Assembly: GCF_032118995.1 (NCBI RefSeq)
Contig: NC_092653.1
Location: forward strand, 23,145,202-23,209,201
DNA length: 64,000 bases
Source of the DNA: Asterias amurensis
Lineage: Eukaryota > Echinodermata > Asteroidea > Forcipulatida > Asteriidae
Direction of reading: 5' to 3'
Below are positions 12,001 through 21,552 of this stretch, piece by piece; the first letter of the stretch is position 1; each line of letters begins with the position of its first letter. The notes beneath the pieces are model-generated. The model was given only the letters and a program-made list of their open reading frames with translations, made no database searches and was not told the DNA's origin. The position numbers and the translations under genes were made by a program.

Positions 12001-15000
12001 CTTCAATCTAGCCAGTTTAGGGTGACTTTGGGTACCAACTACATCTCTGGTCGCTAGAGGATAGAACAAATTTTTAGTTTTTCATGAACAATTATGCACT
12101 GTCTCTTTTACCTTGTAGGTGTTATTGGATACTCCTGGTATGGTTAGTCACTTACATGGGAGAAGGTAAGCCATTAGTAACTCAATGTGTTGCGGGTATG
12201 ACAGTGGTTTTTCATTTCGTTTTTGCGTTGGTGAAACATGGTTTATATTTAGTTTGCGTTAACATCATTTGTATATCTTCTAGCTAAGTAGATCATGTTC
12301 ATTTGAAAACTTGTCTTGCCATTTACTCTACTGCCTCGGTGTAGATTTTTGTTGGAATTTGGTAGACTTCTCATTGCTAAAAGAACTGTCCTGCTTATTA
12401 ACTACTACCTGGGTGGAAGGTAGGAAATCGGTAAGGACTACTTCTTTTGCTTAGTGGATCTAGGGGACTACTCATTATTAACTTCACTGCCACAGGGTGA
12501 GTTCTTAATTGGTCTCAACATTTCAACTAGCTTACTTTAGTCATTGTCAGGAGAGCTTGGTATTGGAAAACTTACAGAGTCTGGTACATTTGTTTAGTTC
12601 ACCAAACCAAAGTCTTTGCAAACAAAATTTCTGTTGTTTTTCCTCCATCAGACATCAGTTATCACGACCTCTGCTGGTTGACCCCAAGAACAGCCTGGAA
12701 AAAGCAGACCTTGGTAAGGTCAAACAGTTCTATGCAAATATAAATCATTTCAATATGATTCTTTCATGAAAATTGTCCAGTACAAAAAGTTTAACTCTGC
12801 TGGTCAGACTTTGTAATGAATGAAACGCTGGCTGAGCTGATTGGTGGGCGTTGGTGTCTCCTAGATTTCGAGGTGTTAGAGCGGAAGAGGCAAAGTGGTG
12901 CAATCATGTGATGAGACTGGGAGGCCAACCCGGCGCAGTTATAGATGGTCTGCCTACAGGTACAATTCGAGGTAGAGGCTGCCTAAGCTGCATTGGATAG
13001 ACAGTGTGACAAAGTGGAGTAGTAGAACATGGGAGAGCTGTGATAAGCAGCGATTGAAGGAGAACAGGTGATGTCCCAGCTCCAGGAGTGTGTCCCCATT
13101 ACAATAAAGGCCTTGTACGCAAGTCTTTGCCAAATAATGATGATGATGATACATGTAGTTGAAAATGTTGGATGATGGATTTGTTGTTTTAAATTGTTTA
13201 TCTGTTCATTTTTTAATTTTTAGCTATTGTGCTAGTAGATGCTTCAAACAAGTGGACATGCGAGAAAATATCCCCCGAGATACTGGTGGCTTTGCATCAT
13301 AATCCGAACGTACAATCTGTATTGGTGCTCAACAAGGTACAATTTATTTTGCTTCACATAAAACATAACCACCAAAGTTTATTGTTAATTAGTTGTTAAT
13401 TATTGGTTTTCCCTTACACCGATGTTTGTTAGCAAAAGCACTTCCCGCAGAATCATTGACAAAATTTCCCTTCCGTACCTTCCCAGGTTGACCTGATCAG
13501 CAGCAAGCAGCAACTGTTTTCTCTCACTGCTCAGCTGACCGAAGGAGTCATCGGCAATCACAAATTCACACTGGACAATAGGACAGCCTACTCTCTAGGC
13601 AAGGTCGAGACGAGTCCCATGCTCTCACACAAATACAAACCAAGAATGCAACCAGATGATATTCAAAGCATTCCTATGAACAAATCAGAGAGAACTGATC
13701 AAGTTCAGGAAGTCACCACAGACTCTAGAGACAATTATGAGGCAGACATTCCAACATTTGTTCCGCAAAATCCTGATGCTAATGACAAAGTACCCAGTAG
13801 AAGCAATGATTCAAGTTCGACTGAGAGCTCCAAGAGCGGCATCGACCCTGTATTAAATTTAGACAGCGTGTCTCATCAGAAGTTCAACACTTTAGGAGAT
13901 TATGTCAGCACCTTGGAGGGGTTTAGTTCAAAGAGCAGTGCGGTCGAGGCAGAAGAAGTCTCTACAAAATCTGAAGAGATGCAGGAGGATCAGAAGAGGG
14001 TGAAGCAGGAGCAGCGAGAGCTTTTAAAGATGATGATGAAGAGAAATGGCTGGGATAGGTTTGATGCTGTGTTCATGGTCTCTGCCCTCAGTGGAGAGGG
14101 GCTGGAGGATGTCAAGGTGAGGAACTAGACCTGGGAAAGTAGTTTATTTTTTGGTGAATCAGCTTTGTGGCTATTTTACCATAGATGATTTTTGCAGTCA
14201 AAGCATTTCATATTTAGATGTACAGCCATAATGCATCTTTCATCAATGTACTTTGATTTAAATGCACATAGTACACTAAATATAATGATTACGTTACTAT
14301 AAACCATAGTAGTATGGTAGCTTAAAATGAGCCATAGTGACATAGAGTTCAGATTAATAAGGTGTCTTTCAATTTTCTCATACCAGAAACAGACATGATT
14401 GATTTATCTGGTTTACACTAACCATAAATACCATGTAGCAGAGAGATGTCTTTTCGTGGTATTGACCCATTTTACGACCTGCGGTGTACTTCCAGTTGCC
14501 TATCCTGTCTGTTATATTGCAAGTCCCAAAGGAATTTAGTCCCATAAATGGCGGAAATGGCAGATACGTTATTGTGCGGAGGTGTTTTTTGCATTGTTCA
14601 AGGTGTCAATAGAAACTCTATTTTACATCTTTAAACAATATTAGCTTCGAAACCGAGATACATGGATAGTAACTTAAGGCTTTACGTGAAATGATAGAAT
14701 GGAAAACCCAAATACAGTATTAGAAAGATTCAAATATTGCTACTGTAAAAGAATTTAATTCTTTTTTAGGAACACCTGATGGAGAAGGCAGTTCCGGGTA
14801 TCTGGGAGTACCACGAAGATGTTGTAACCAATTTGTCCCCTGAGGAAATTCTGGTTGAAGCCATCCGAGAGAAACTACTGGAGCATCTTCCACAGGAAGT
14901 ACCTTACAATCTCAGCCAGGTGAGACCATTTGAAGCAAGATGATCAATCTCACTGAACTACATGGATTTATGTGTGTTAGTTTCTTAAAAGTGTTCCTGA

Positions 15001-15782
15001 GCATTCAATGGGAGACTTTCAGGCGCTAGGTGGCAGCAGACTTACCAGGTAAATTTCCATTGTTTACGTAGTTCTGAGCACGCGCACATTACCGAGAACT
15101 ATGTATTGAATGGGTCTGGATCCAAGTTCTGCTTATGTCGTCCTTGAGCAAGATGCTTGTCCATAAGTTGCTTCTCAGCGTCTAGTAATATAAAATCGGC
15201 ACAGATGGTATAGAGACAAGTTAGTTACTTGAGGAGTGAAAACTCCCAAGAAAGTTAAGTGTCCTTGGAATGACTTAAAGGAAGAATCATACTTGCATCA
15301 AGATTTACATTTTATTCTCTATTTTCTTGCAGAGAAATGAGTTATGGACAACGCTGGATTGTGGGAAACTGCGCATTATTCAGAAGATTGTTTGTCACAA
15401 GAAATCCCACGTGGTAAGCACCTTGCTAAGTTTTCTGTAAAATTTTAAAACTCCAGAAGTTGGCCCATAACAGGCAAAACAGTTTTGTCAATAAATGGCT
15501 ATGCTTCAAATGTGTATTTGGGATATGAATATTTCTCTGGAGATGTGTTCAAATATGATCTTTAGGATGAATGAGCTTTCAGATTGAAACTATATTTCTT
15601 ACGTTTGTTAAAAATAGGTACCATAGAAACCAGTACTTTATCTTTAACACAGGGTATATTCTCTTCTTTTTTTTCAGAACATGTTGAAGAAAAGGATTGG
15701 CATTATAGCGCGGGAGGCAGAGGATAGCTTAGTGGAGGCGTTCCATCAAGATGTTCATCTTACACTCGGCATCAAACAATAA
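9072..15782 (+). CDS. ERAL1: Mitochondrial GTPase Era-like 1 (ERAL1)
   Basis: Eleven exons: 9072-9147, 10394-10561, 11037-11164, 11758-11835, 12119-12165, 12652-12713, 13224-13336, 13487-14116, 14770-14919, 15333-15413, 15678-15782. All junctions are GT-AG and keep phase, giving 545 aa (human about 437). ERAL1 binds small-subunit mitochondrial rRNA and helps assemble the ribosome. The N-terminus (MAAPMCQSISRLLRTRFA) is arginine-rich and lacks acids, as a mitochondrial presequence should. G1 GSPNAGKS is at residues 107-114, G3 DTPG at 154-157, G4 NKVD at 223-226 and G5 SALS at 423-426. REKLLEHLPQEVPYN leads into the KH domain (about 485-545). Two oddities: about 125 extra low-complexity, acidic residues between G4 and G5, and a KH region that lacks the GxxG loop. 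Start choice rests on the presequence and the YY1-like context. Family identity is secure; the first two exons are less conserved and less certain. Confidence 0.93.
12830..13160 (+). mobile_element. LINE 3' fragment in ERAL1 intron 6
   Basis: The decayed frame contains a LHWIDSVTKWSSRTWESC-like segment (12991-13043), the type of C-terminal tail found after the reverse transcriptase in several non-LTR retrotransposon clades. An upstream frame reads WCNHVMRLGGQ and RGRGCL. Frames shift between these parts, so it is inactive. It ends in a short GATGAT tract. Clade is not certain; RTE-like elements are one option. Confidence 0.55.
15004..15240 (+). repeat. Half MITE plus SINE-like tail in ERAL1 intron 9
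   Basis: 15004-15105 matches the left arm and centre of the palindromic MITE at 2009-2157 (CAATGGGAGACTTTC, then GGTGGCAGCAGACTTACCAG). Its right arm is missing. The following part, with TTGAGCAAGATGCTTGTCC and TTGCTTCTC, resembles the tails of the tRNA-derived SINEs elsewhere in the window. Confidence 0.55.
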
Positions 15783-15952
15783 GTCTTCAACCTGGGGCCA
15801 ATTTCACAGTGCTACTCAACGTTGAATTCTGCTTCGTCTAAAGTAATTACAATTCCATGTTTGTGGTGGAGTAATCTTCATTGTCAATTATTGCCATGAA
15901 ACTTGACCCAAATAACTCAACTGCTTGTAAACTTTGCATAATTGACAATAAC

Positions 15953-15958
15953 AATAAA
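15953..15958 (+). terminator. ERAL1 poly(A) signal
   Basis: AATAAA, 171 nt after the ERAL1 stop codon, gives a short 3' UTR. It is the first canonical signal downstream of the stop. Confidence 0.6.
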
Positions 15959-16065
15959 ACTGTGTCATTTTAAAGTGCTTTATCACACTCAAAGTCATCT
16001 CAAAAGCCTCTTAAGATTTTGTACTAGGCACTTCAAGCTATTTTAGAAATATGAGAATGAAAAAT

Positions 16066-16240
16066 CGTAACTTCGGTGTGATCCCTGGCTACAGGACAGC
16101 AACCCCCAGACCCCCAGCAACCCCCAGACAAAGATATTGATAAAATAGAGAAACAGCCAAAATAGGGTTAGATAGCTCAGTTGGTTGAGCGCCGGTGCGT
16201 TAATCTGGAAGTCATTGGTTTGAGTCCCATCCGGAGTAAC
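16066..16240 (+). repeat. tRNA-Asn-like repeat, left outer arm
   Basis: An ACCCCCAGA-type repeat (16095-16132) is followed by a tRNA-like sequence at about 16166-16238: D-arm GCTCAGTTGGTTGAGC, GTT at the anticodon position, and T-arm GGTTTGAGTCC. The anticodon stem is mismatched and U33 is replaced by C, so it is unlikely to be a working tRNA gene. An inverted copy lies at 20720-20880. Confidence 0.65.
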
Positions 16241-16439
16241 TATAGAATACAGGTACACTTGGAGCTCTATCTGTGCCTCCGCGGAGGCGGAGTCGCGGTC
16301 ACGTACGTTTTAAGTAACTTGGTCATAGCATGGAGGCAGAAAGCTGGTCGTACTATACTACTTGATTGTATTGAGTGCGATTGATGAATACAACAGATAA
16401 AATGTTAGGGTCGTAGGGAGTCAAAGTGTGACGTGAGTG

Positions 16440-16790
16440 GTGAGGTAGGTGAAGCAGCCGATAGAGGGCGTTTTAGGAAGACGTGCATTTGATGCAATCG
16501 AGAAGACGGGGAAGCTGGAGGCGCGGAGTCGCGGTGTTGACAATGGCCGATAGAGGGCGTCTTTAGGAAGACGAGCATATGATGCAATCGTGAAGATGGA
16601 GAAGGTGGAGGCGCGGAGTCGCGGTGTTGGCAATGGTCGATAGAGGGCGTTTTTAGGAAGACGGGCATTTGATGCAATCGTGAAGACGGGGAAGGTGGAG
16701 GCGCGGTGTGGACAATGGCCGATAGAGGGCGTCTTTGGGAAGACGAGCATATGATGCAATCGTGAAGAAGGGGAAGGTGGAGGCGCGGAG
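16440..16790 (+). repeat. Minisatellite, unit about 90 bp, four copies
   Basis: GATAGAGGGCG recurs near 16460, 16549, 16639 and 16720. Each is followed by a GAAGACG, GATGCAATCG, AAGACGGGGAAG and GGAGGCGCGG series. The unit is often 90 bp, a multiple of three, so a 142-residue minus-strand frame stays open by chance. It is not a gene. Confidence 0.85.
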
Positions 16791-16791
16791 G

Positions 16792-17290
16792 GGCTTTCTT
16801 TCCCTTTTTTAAATAATCCTCTAATGGGGTCAAGTGTATGAGGGCAATATTAATAATTGTACGGAATTCGGGCTTTCCATTTCCCTTTTGTTTAAATCCT
16901 CTAATAAGGTCAAATGTATGAGGGCAATATTAATTATTGTACGGAATTCGGGCTTTCTTTCCCTTTTTTAAATAATCCTCTATTGGGGTCAAGTGTATTA
17001 GGGCAATATTAATTATTGTACGGAATTCAGGCTTTCTTTCCCTTTTCTTAAATAATCCTCTATTGGGGTCAAGTGTATTAGGGCAATATTAATTATTGTA
17101 CGGAATTCGGGCTTTCTTTCCCTTTTTTAAATAATCCTCTAATGTATTAGGATTCGGCCTTTAATTATTTCCCTTTTGGAAATAATCCTCTTTTGGGGTA
17201 ATATGTAGTACGGCAATATTAATAGTTATTAATTATTTGTACGGAGTTCCCATAATTATTTAAATAATCATCTAACGGTCTTGTGAGTTA
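16792..17290 (+). repeat. Minisatellite, unit about 79 bp, five to six copies
   Basis: Units begin GGCTTTCTTTCCCTTTTTTA near 16792, 16871, 16951, 17030 and 17109. Each contains AATAATCCTCTA, GGGGTCAAGTGTAT, GGGCAATATTAAT and TTGTACGGAATTC. Copies from 17150 on are degenerate. The array directly abuts the 90-bp minisatellite. Confidence 0.85.
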
Positions 17291-17514
17291 TCGTATAAAA
17301 TAAATTGACATCACAGCGCAGTTGTGTATTTTCGACCCTAATGAGGGCGCTGTTGTGCATCTTTCAGAGTGCCCCCTAGGTTCGAATATTTATAGTTAAG
17401 CAACAGAGCGCGACCTCAACTCCAGTGTACTGTGTACGTATGAACGTCACCGCGACTCCGTCTCCGCGGAAGCGCAGTGGAAGCTTCGAAGTGTACCTGC
17501 ATTCTATAGTTGTG

Positions 17515-18125
17515 CCTCCCATCCTATCCCAGTAAATATTTCTTTGTTCGAACCCCAAATCATTTACCCAGTCAGTTTCCCTTGTAGAGTAGGGTAAAAC
17601 TCACAGAGTCACTCTTTATAGCAATCATTACATGTTTGAGTTTAGCCAAGGCCACCAGCCTTCTATCTTGCCATTGTCGTCTCTCCTGTAGTTGATCAAA
17701 GTGAAATCTTGCAGCACTTTCTGCAAAAATTGCATCACTTTTTCTACCTTGAAGGTTGGAGATGGTCCAAATGATGAAGTGACTCTGTTGATGATAGTGG
17801 CACCGTGACGTTCCATGTGTAGTTGGCTGTACCTGAACAAGGTAAACATTTATCAGTGTCAGATTATTAACCAGAAAGCCTTGATTTTTTTAAAGACTTT
17901 TGCATATTTTGTTCACGAGGAGGGCCAAAAAGTATGTCTTGTGTTTTTGTTGTTGAAAGTTCTTACCCTCGGCGTTGAGATGAATTACTTTAAGATGGTC
18001 CAAAAACACACACACTGTACCCCACATATTATGAGGAAACACGCTAAATTAATATCAATAACTGATGCTATTTAAAATTTTGAAAAAAGGAATCTAGCCC
18101 CCCAGTTACGTGGTCTAATTAAGAC
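17515..18125 (-). repeat. Middle foldback arm, left copy
   Basis: Reverse complement of 20108-20735 with moderate divergence. On the minus strand at 17849-17628 it carries a decayed version of the small reading frame described for the right arm (MERHGAT, then FGPSPTFKV). The start overlaps a remnant of the tRNA-Asn-like repeat tail (CCCAGTAAATATTTCTTTG). Confidence 0.75.
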
Positions 18126-18249
18126 CCATAGTATAAGATTGAGAACTAGAGGGCACACTGGTGATGCTGCTTGCACATACAAATACGACGGGACCACAAT
18201 GTCACAAGGAGACATGCGCGCCATTTTATATGAGCGTTTGAATATTATT

Positions 18250-18700
18250 AAGTACACTTGGGAGAGTGTGTGTTGATAACGCTACGCGATGCTGTTTTGT
18301 CAACTTGCAAAATGGCCACACAGGGCCATGTGAACACAAGCTATCATGGCTGTTTTGTCAGTTTACAAAATGGCTGCATGAGCGCATGCCAGACCGCATT
18401 GTAGGCTTAGGGTGTGAGCCTTCCCGTGGTGACGTCAGTGCACCTCGGGCCAGCCCCAAGAGAGCCCCACTTCCTTGTGGACCCTATCATCACTTGGGGC
18501 TAACCCGAGGTGCACTGACGTAACGACGAGAAGGCTCACGTGATGATGCATCTGGGGTTTTTTTCCAGGTGATGGAGCGTGGGTAAACATTTGCGCACGT
18601 TCGTACTGGAAAACAAAATAGGCGACTTTTCCAGGACGAACGTTGGGTAGTTCTGTGCCCACCTTCGTCCTGGAAAAAAATAAAACACCCAACATCGGGG
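18250..18700. repeat. Cluster of small foldbacks
   Basis: Three hairpin-type structures stand in a row. At 18283-18390, TGCTGTTTTGTCA and CAAAATGGC recur as direct copies with internal symmetry. At 18414-18540, GTGAGCCTTC and TGCACCTCGGGCCAGCCCCA match CTTGGGGCTAACCCGAGGTG and GAAGGCTCAC inverted. At 18590-18690, TTCGTACTGGAAAA, TTTTCCAGGACGAACGTTGGG and CTTCGTCCTGGAAAA alternate in orientation. No coding sequence. Confidence 0.65.
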
Positions 18701-18730
18701 TCGACCAATGGAAGCTAAACGAACGCACCC

Positions 18731-19275
18731 TATATAACTCTATGTTTTGACCCCTCTGCCTAACCACAATGCATTACGGTTCTGAATCGCGATAAAAGAT
18801 AAACCTCCGACCTTCAATTCAAGGTATTATTGCCATAATTGGATATCTGCCTGCCGAGTGAGCGCAGCGCAGTGACAGTGTTTGCTTACCTTCCTTGCGA
18901 TCAATTCTAGTTTGGGATTCCCTCGTGAAGAGATGGTAGTTTGTACCCACAGAAATGGCGAAAGTTCTGCAAAAAAGTTCAAATTCAAAGTTCCAGAACT
19001 GAAGTTGAGCTGACCTGCTAGCTTAGTGGTCTTCGTGTTGACACATGCATGACATGTGGACTGTGTTTATTATTATCACACCAACACAAAACTGAGGGCG
19101 CTATGCTGGTTTAACGGTGGTATTTTGTTTGCAGGTGAAAAATTAACGGTTGTGTTAAATACCGCCCTCTTACGTGTGGACCACTGCTGCTTTGTGATTG
19201 GTCTGTTACGCGTAAGTTAATAACCAAGCTTTGTGATTGGTCTGTTAAGCGTAAGTTAATAACCAAATGGTCTGG
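18731..19275. repeat. Inner foldback arm, left copy
   Basis: Inverted relative to 19395-19945. It starts with TATATAACTCTATGTTTTGA and includes GGGATTCCCTCGTGAAGAG, GAGGGCGCTATGCTGG and two copies of a 36-40 bp module with TTGTGATTGGTCTGTTA and GTAAGTTAATAACCAA. Further module copies fill the centre to 19395. Confidence 0.8.
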
Positions 19276-19394
19276 TAATACCGCCCTCTTACGTGTGGAC
19301 AACTGCTTCTTTGTGATTGGTCAGTTACGCGCAAGTTGACAAAACAGCATCGCTTTATGATTGGTCTGTTAAGCGTAAGTTAATAACCAAATGG

Positions 19395-19945
19395 CCTGGT
19401 TATTAACTTACGCGCAACAGACCAATCATAAAGCTTGGTTATTAACTTACGCGTAACAGACCAATCATAATGCAGCAGTTGTCCACACGTAAGAGGGCGG
19501 TATTTAACACAACCGTTAATTTTTCACCCGCAAACAAAATACCACCGTTAAACCAGCATAGCGCCCTCAGTTTTTTGTGTTGGTGCAATAATTAAAAACA
19601 CAGTCCACATGTTATACATGTCAACACGAAGACCACACTAAGCTAGCAGATCAGCTCAACTTCAGTTTTGAAATTTTGAATTCGTACATAATTTCTTCAC
19701 TTTTTGGGCAGAACTTTCGCCATTTATGTGGTTACAAACTACCATCTCTTCACGAGGGAATCCCAAACTAGAATTGATCGCAAGAAAGGTAAGCAAACAC
19801 TGTCACCGCGCTGAGCTCACTCGGTAGGCAGAGATCCAATATTAAATACCTTTTTGAATGAAGGGTCGAAAGTTTATCTTTTATCGCGATTCAGAACCGC
19901 AATGCATTGTGGGTAGGCAGAGGGGTCAAAACATGGAGTTATATA
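19395..19945. repeat. Inner foldback arm, right copy
   Basis: Contains TTATTAACTTACGCG and CAGACCAATCATAA modules at the centre, then AGAGGGCGGTATTTAACACA, CAGCATAGCGCCCTCAG, CTCTTCACGAGGGAATCCC and finally CATGGAGTTATATA. All pair with the left arm in reverse order. Identity to the left arm looks high by eye, with scattered differences. Confidence 0.8.
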
Positions 19946-20014
19946 TTATAAAAACTAGAGGGCTCACTGGAGTGCATTTTGTTGGCGACCCCAACCAGAA
20001 ACATTGGTGATCGG

Positions 20015-20103
20015 TTAAAGCCATTGGACCCTTTCAGTAAACAGTATTGTCCAAGGCCCACACTTCTTGTATCACAACTTCTATATCAAATAACAAACCT
20101 AAA
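20015..20103 (+). mobile_element. 5' piece of a TTAA-type MITE
   Basis: TTAAAGCCATTGGACCCTTT, then GTAAACAGTATTGTCCAAGG and CACACTTCTTGTATCACAAC, matches the first 90 bp of the complete element at 24707-25078. It is inserted between the inner and middle right arms of the foldback. Confidence 0.7.
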
Positions 20104-20107
20104 CCAG

Positions 20108-20735
20108 TCTTAAGACTTAATTAGACCACGTAACTGGGGGGCTAGATTCCTTTTTTCAAAATTTTTAATAGCATCAGTTATTGATGTTAATTTAGCATGT
20201 TTCCTCATAATATGTGGGGTACAGTGTATGTGTTTTTGGACCATCTTAAAGTAATTCATCTCAACTCCGAGGGTAAGAACTATCATTATCAACAACAAAA
20301 AGACAAGACAGACTTTTTGGCCCTCCTCGTGAACAAGATATGCAAAAGCCTTTAAAAAAATCAAGGCTTTCTGGTTACTCGTTCAGGTACAGCCAACTTC
20401 ATGGAACGTCACGGTGCCACTTTTAACAGAGTCGCTTCATCATTTGGACCATCTCCAACCTTCAAGGTAAAAAAAAGTGGTGCAAGTTTTGCAGAAAGTG
20501 CTGCAAGACTTCAATTTGATCAACTAGTACTACAGGAGAGACAACAATGGCAAGATAGAAGGCTGGTGGCTTTGGCTAAACTCAAACATGTCTTGAATGC
20601 TATAAAGAGTGACTTTTTGTGAGTTTTACCCTTTACTCCTCAAGGGAAACTGACTGGTTTAACTGTTTAAATGATTTGGGGTTCGAACAAAGAAATGTTT
20701 ACTGGGATAGGATGGGACTCAAACCAATGACTTCC
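20108..20735 (+). repeat. Middle foldback arm, right copy, with a 73-codon frame
   Basis: Inverted copy of 17515-18125. A frame at 20401-20622 begins MERHGATFNRVASSFGPSPT and has a basic, helix-prone C-terminal half (LQERQQWQDRRLVALAKLKH). The left-arm copy of this frame is disrupted. I do not recognise the protein. It could be a remnant of a transposon gene or a captured host exon, and there is no sign that it is expressed. Confidence 0.7.
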
Positions 20736-20904
20736 GGATTAACGCGCTTGGCGCTCAACCAACTGAGCTATCTAACCCTATTTTGGCTGTTTCTCTATTT
20801 TGTCAATATCTTTGTCTGGGGGTTGCTGGGGGTCTGGGGGTTGCTGTCCTGTAGCCAGGGATCACACAAAAGTTACGATACCTGGGAAGGGGCAGCCAGG
20901 GGAT

Positions 20905-21060
20905 CGTCAACATAGGGCTAGATAGCTCAGTTGGTAGAGCACAGGCATGTTAATCCGGAGGTCGTTGGTTCGAGTCCCACTCTAGTAAATTTTAATTTGT
21001 TCACCCCAAATCATTTACAACATTTACCCAGTCAGTTTCCTTTGTGGTGTATAATGTAAA
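20905..21060 (+). repeat. Third tRNA-Asn-like repeat
   Basis: GATAGCTCAGTTGGTAGAGC, GTT at the anticodon position with a preceding T, and GGTTCGAGTCCCAC make this the best-preserved of the tRNA-like copies. The anticodon stem and acceptor ends still pair poorly. The sequence after it (GTTCACCCCAAATCATTTAC, then CCCAGTCAGTTTCC) matches what follows the other copies. This supports a dispersed tRNA-derived SINE rather than a tRNA gene. Confidence 0.55.
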
Positions 21061-21180
21061 CATCTGAAATAAAAAGTTGAACCTCCTTCAAAGGTAATCC
21101 CCTGGCTGCCGCTTCCCAGTTTGTGCGGTGTCTTAATTTGGGTGTGATCCCTGGCTGCACTGCAGTAAACGGTTGTACCC

Positions 21181-21204
21181 ACCCCCCCCCCCCCCCCCCC
21201 CCCC
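21181..21204 (+). repeat. Poly-C tract
   Basis: An almost pure run of about two dozen C. A similar run lies at about 21829-21847 and a shorter one at about 24240-24252. On the other strand these are G runs that could form quadruplexes. Lengths may be assembly-sensitive. Confidence 0.8.
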
Positions 21205-21439
21205 GGAAAGATTTGTCAATCTTATTCTAAATAAATAAAAAGTTTAGTAAATTAACCTGTTTTCAATGGATCTGAATGAATATCCTTGAAAAAAGCAGAA
21301 ATGAGATGAACAAACATTAAACGAAATTCGTCAGATTATTATTAATAAAAGTTAGCTCCATATGGTGGTAGAACATCATTTTTATTTCCTATCGCAATTA
21401 CAAAATCATGCCGCACGGAAATTCTCCGTTTGGTTGTAC

Positions 21440-21552
21440 GGTCTGAGTTGACCTGGGTACGAGTTGACTTAGGTACGAGTTGACTTGGGTACAATATTTC
21501 GGGTACGAGTTGACTTGGGTACGTTGTTGACTTGGGTACGAGTTGACCCGTT
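21440..21552 (+). repeat. 16-bp tandem repeat
   Basis: Six or so imperfect copies of GAGTTGACTTGGGTAC. They encode nothing recognisable, although a short minus-strand frame reads through as NVPKSTRT-type repeats. Confidence 0.8.

Larger units (their letters stand above)
16066..20880. mobile_element. Large nested inverted repeat (foldback cluster)
   Basis: Three pairs of inverted arms are nested around a centre near 19.35 kb: outer 16066-16225 with 20720-20880, middle 17515-18125 with 20108-20735, inner 18731-19275 with 19395-19945. The left half is stretched by two minisatellites (16440-17290) and a block of small foldbacks (18250-18700). The arms are diverged by substitutions and small indels, so the structure is not a fresh duplication. 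No transposase was recognised. Either it is one large foldback transposon with later insertions, or a stack of elements with related ends. Confidence 0.7.

Noticed and set aside
16166-16238. Functional tRNA-Asn gene
   Set aside because: The anticodon stem is mismatched and position 33 is not T. It is one of several repeat copies with a shared tail.
16405-16833. 142-residue minus-strand frame with repeated LKTPSIGHCQHR-type segments
   Set aside because: It is a translation of the 90-bp minisatellite, whose unit is a multiple of three. It has no splice context and no homologue I recognise.
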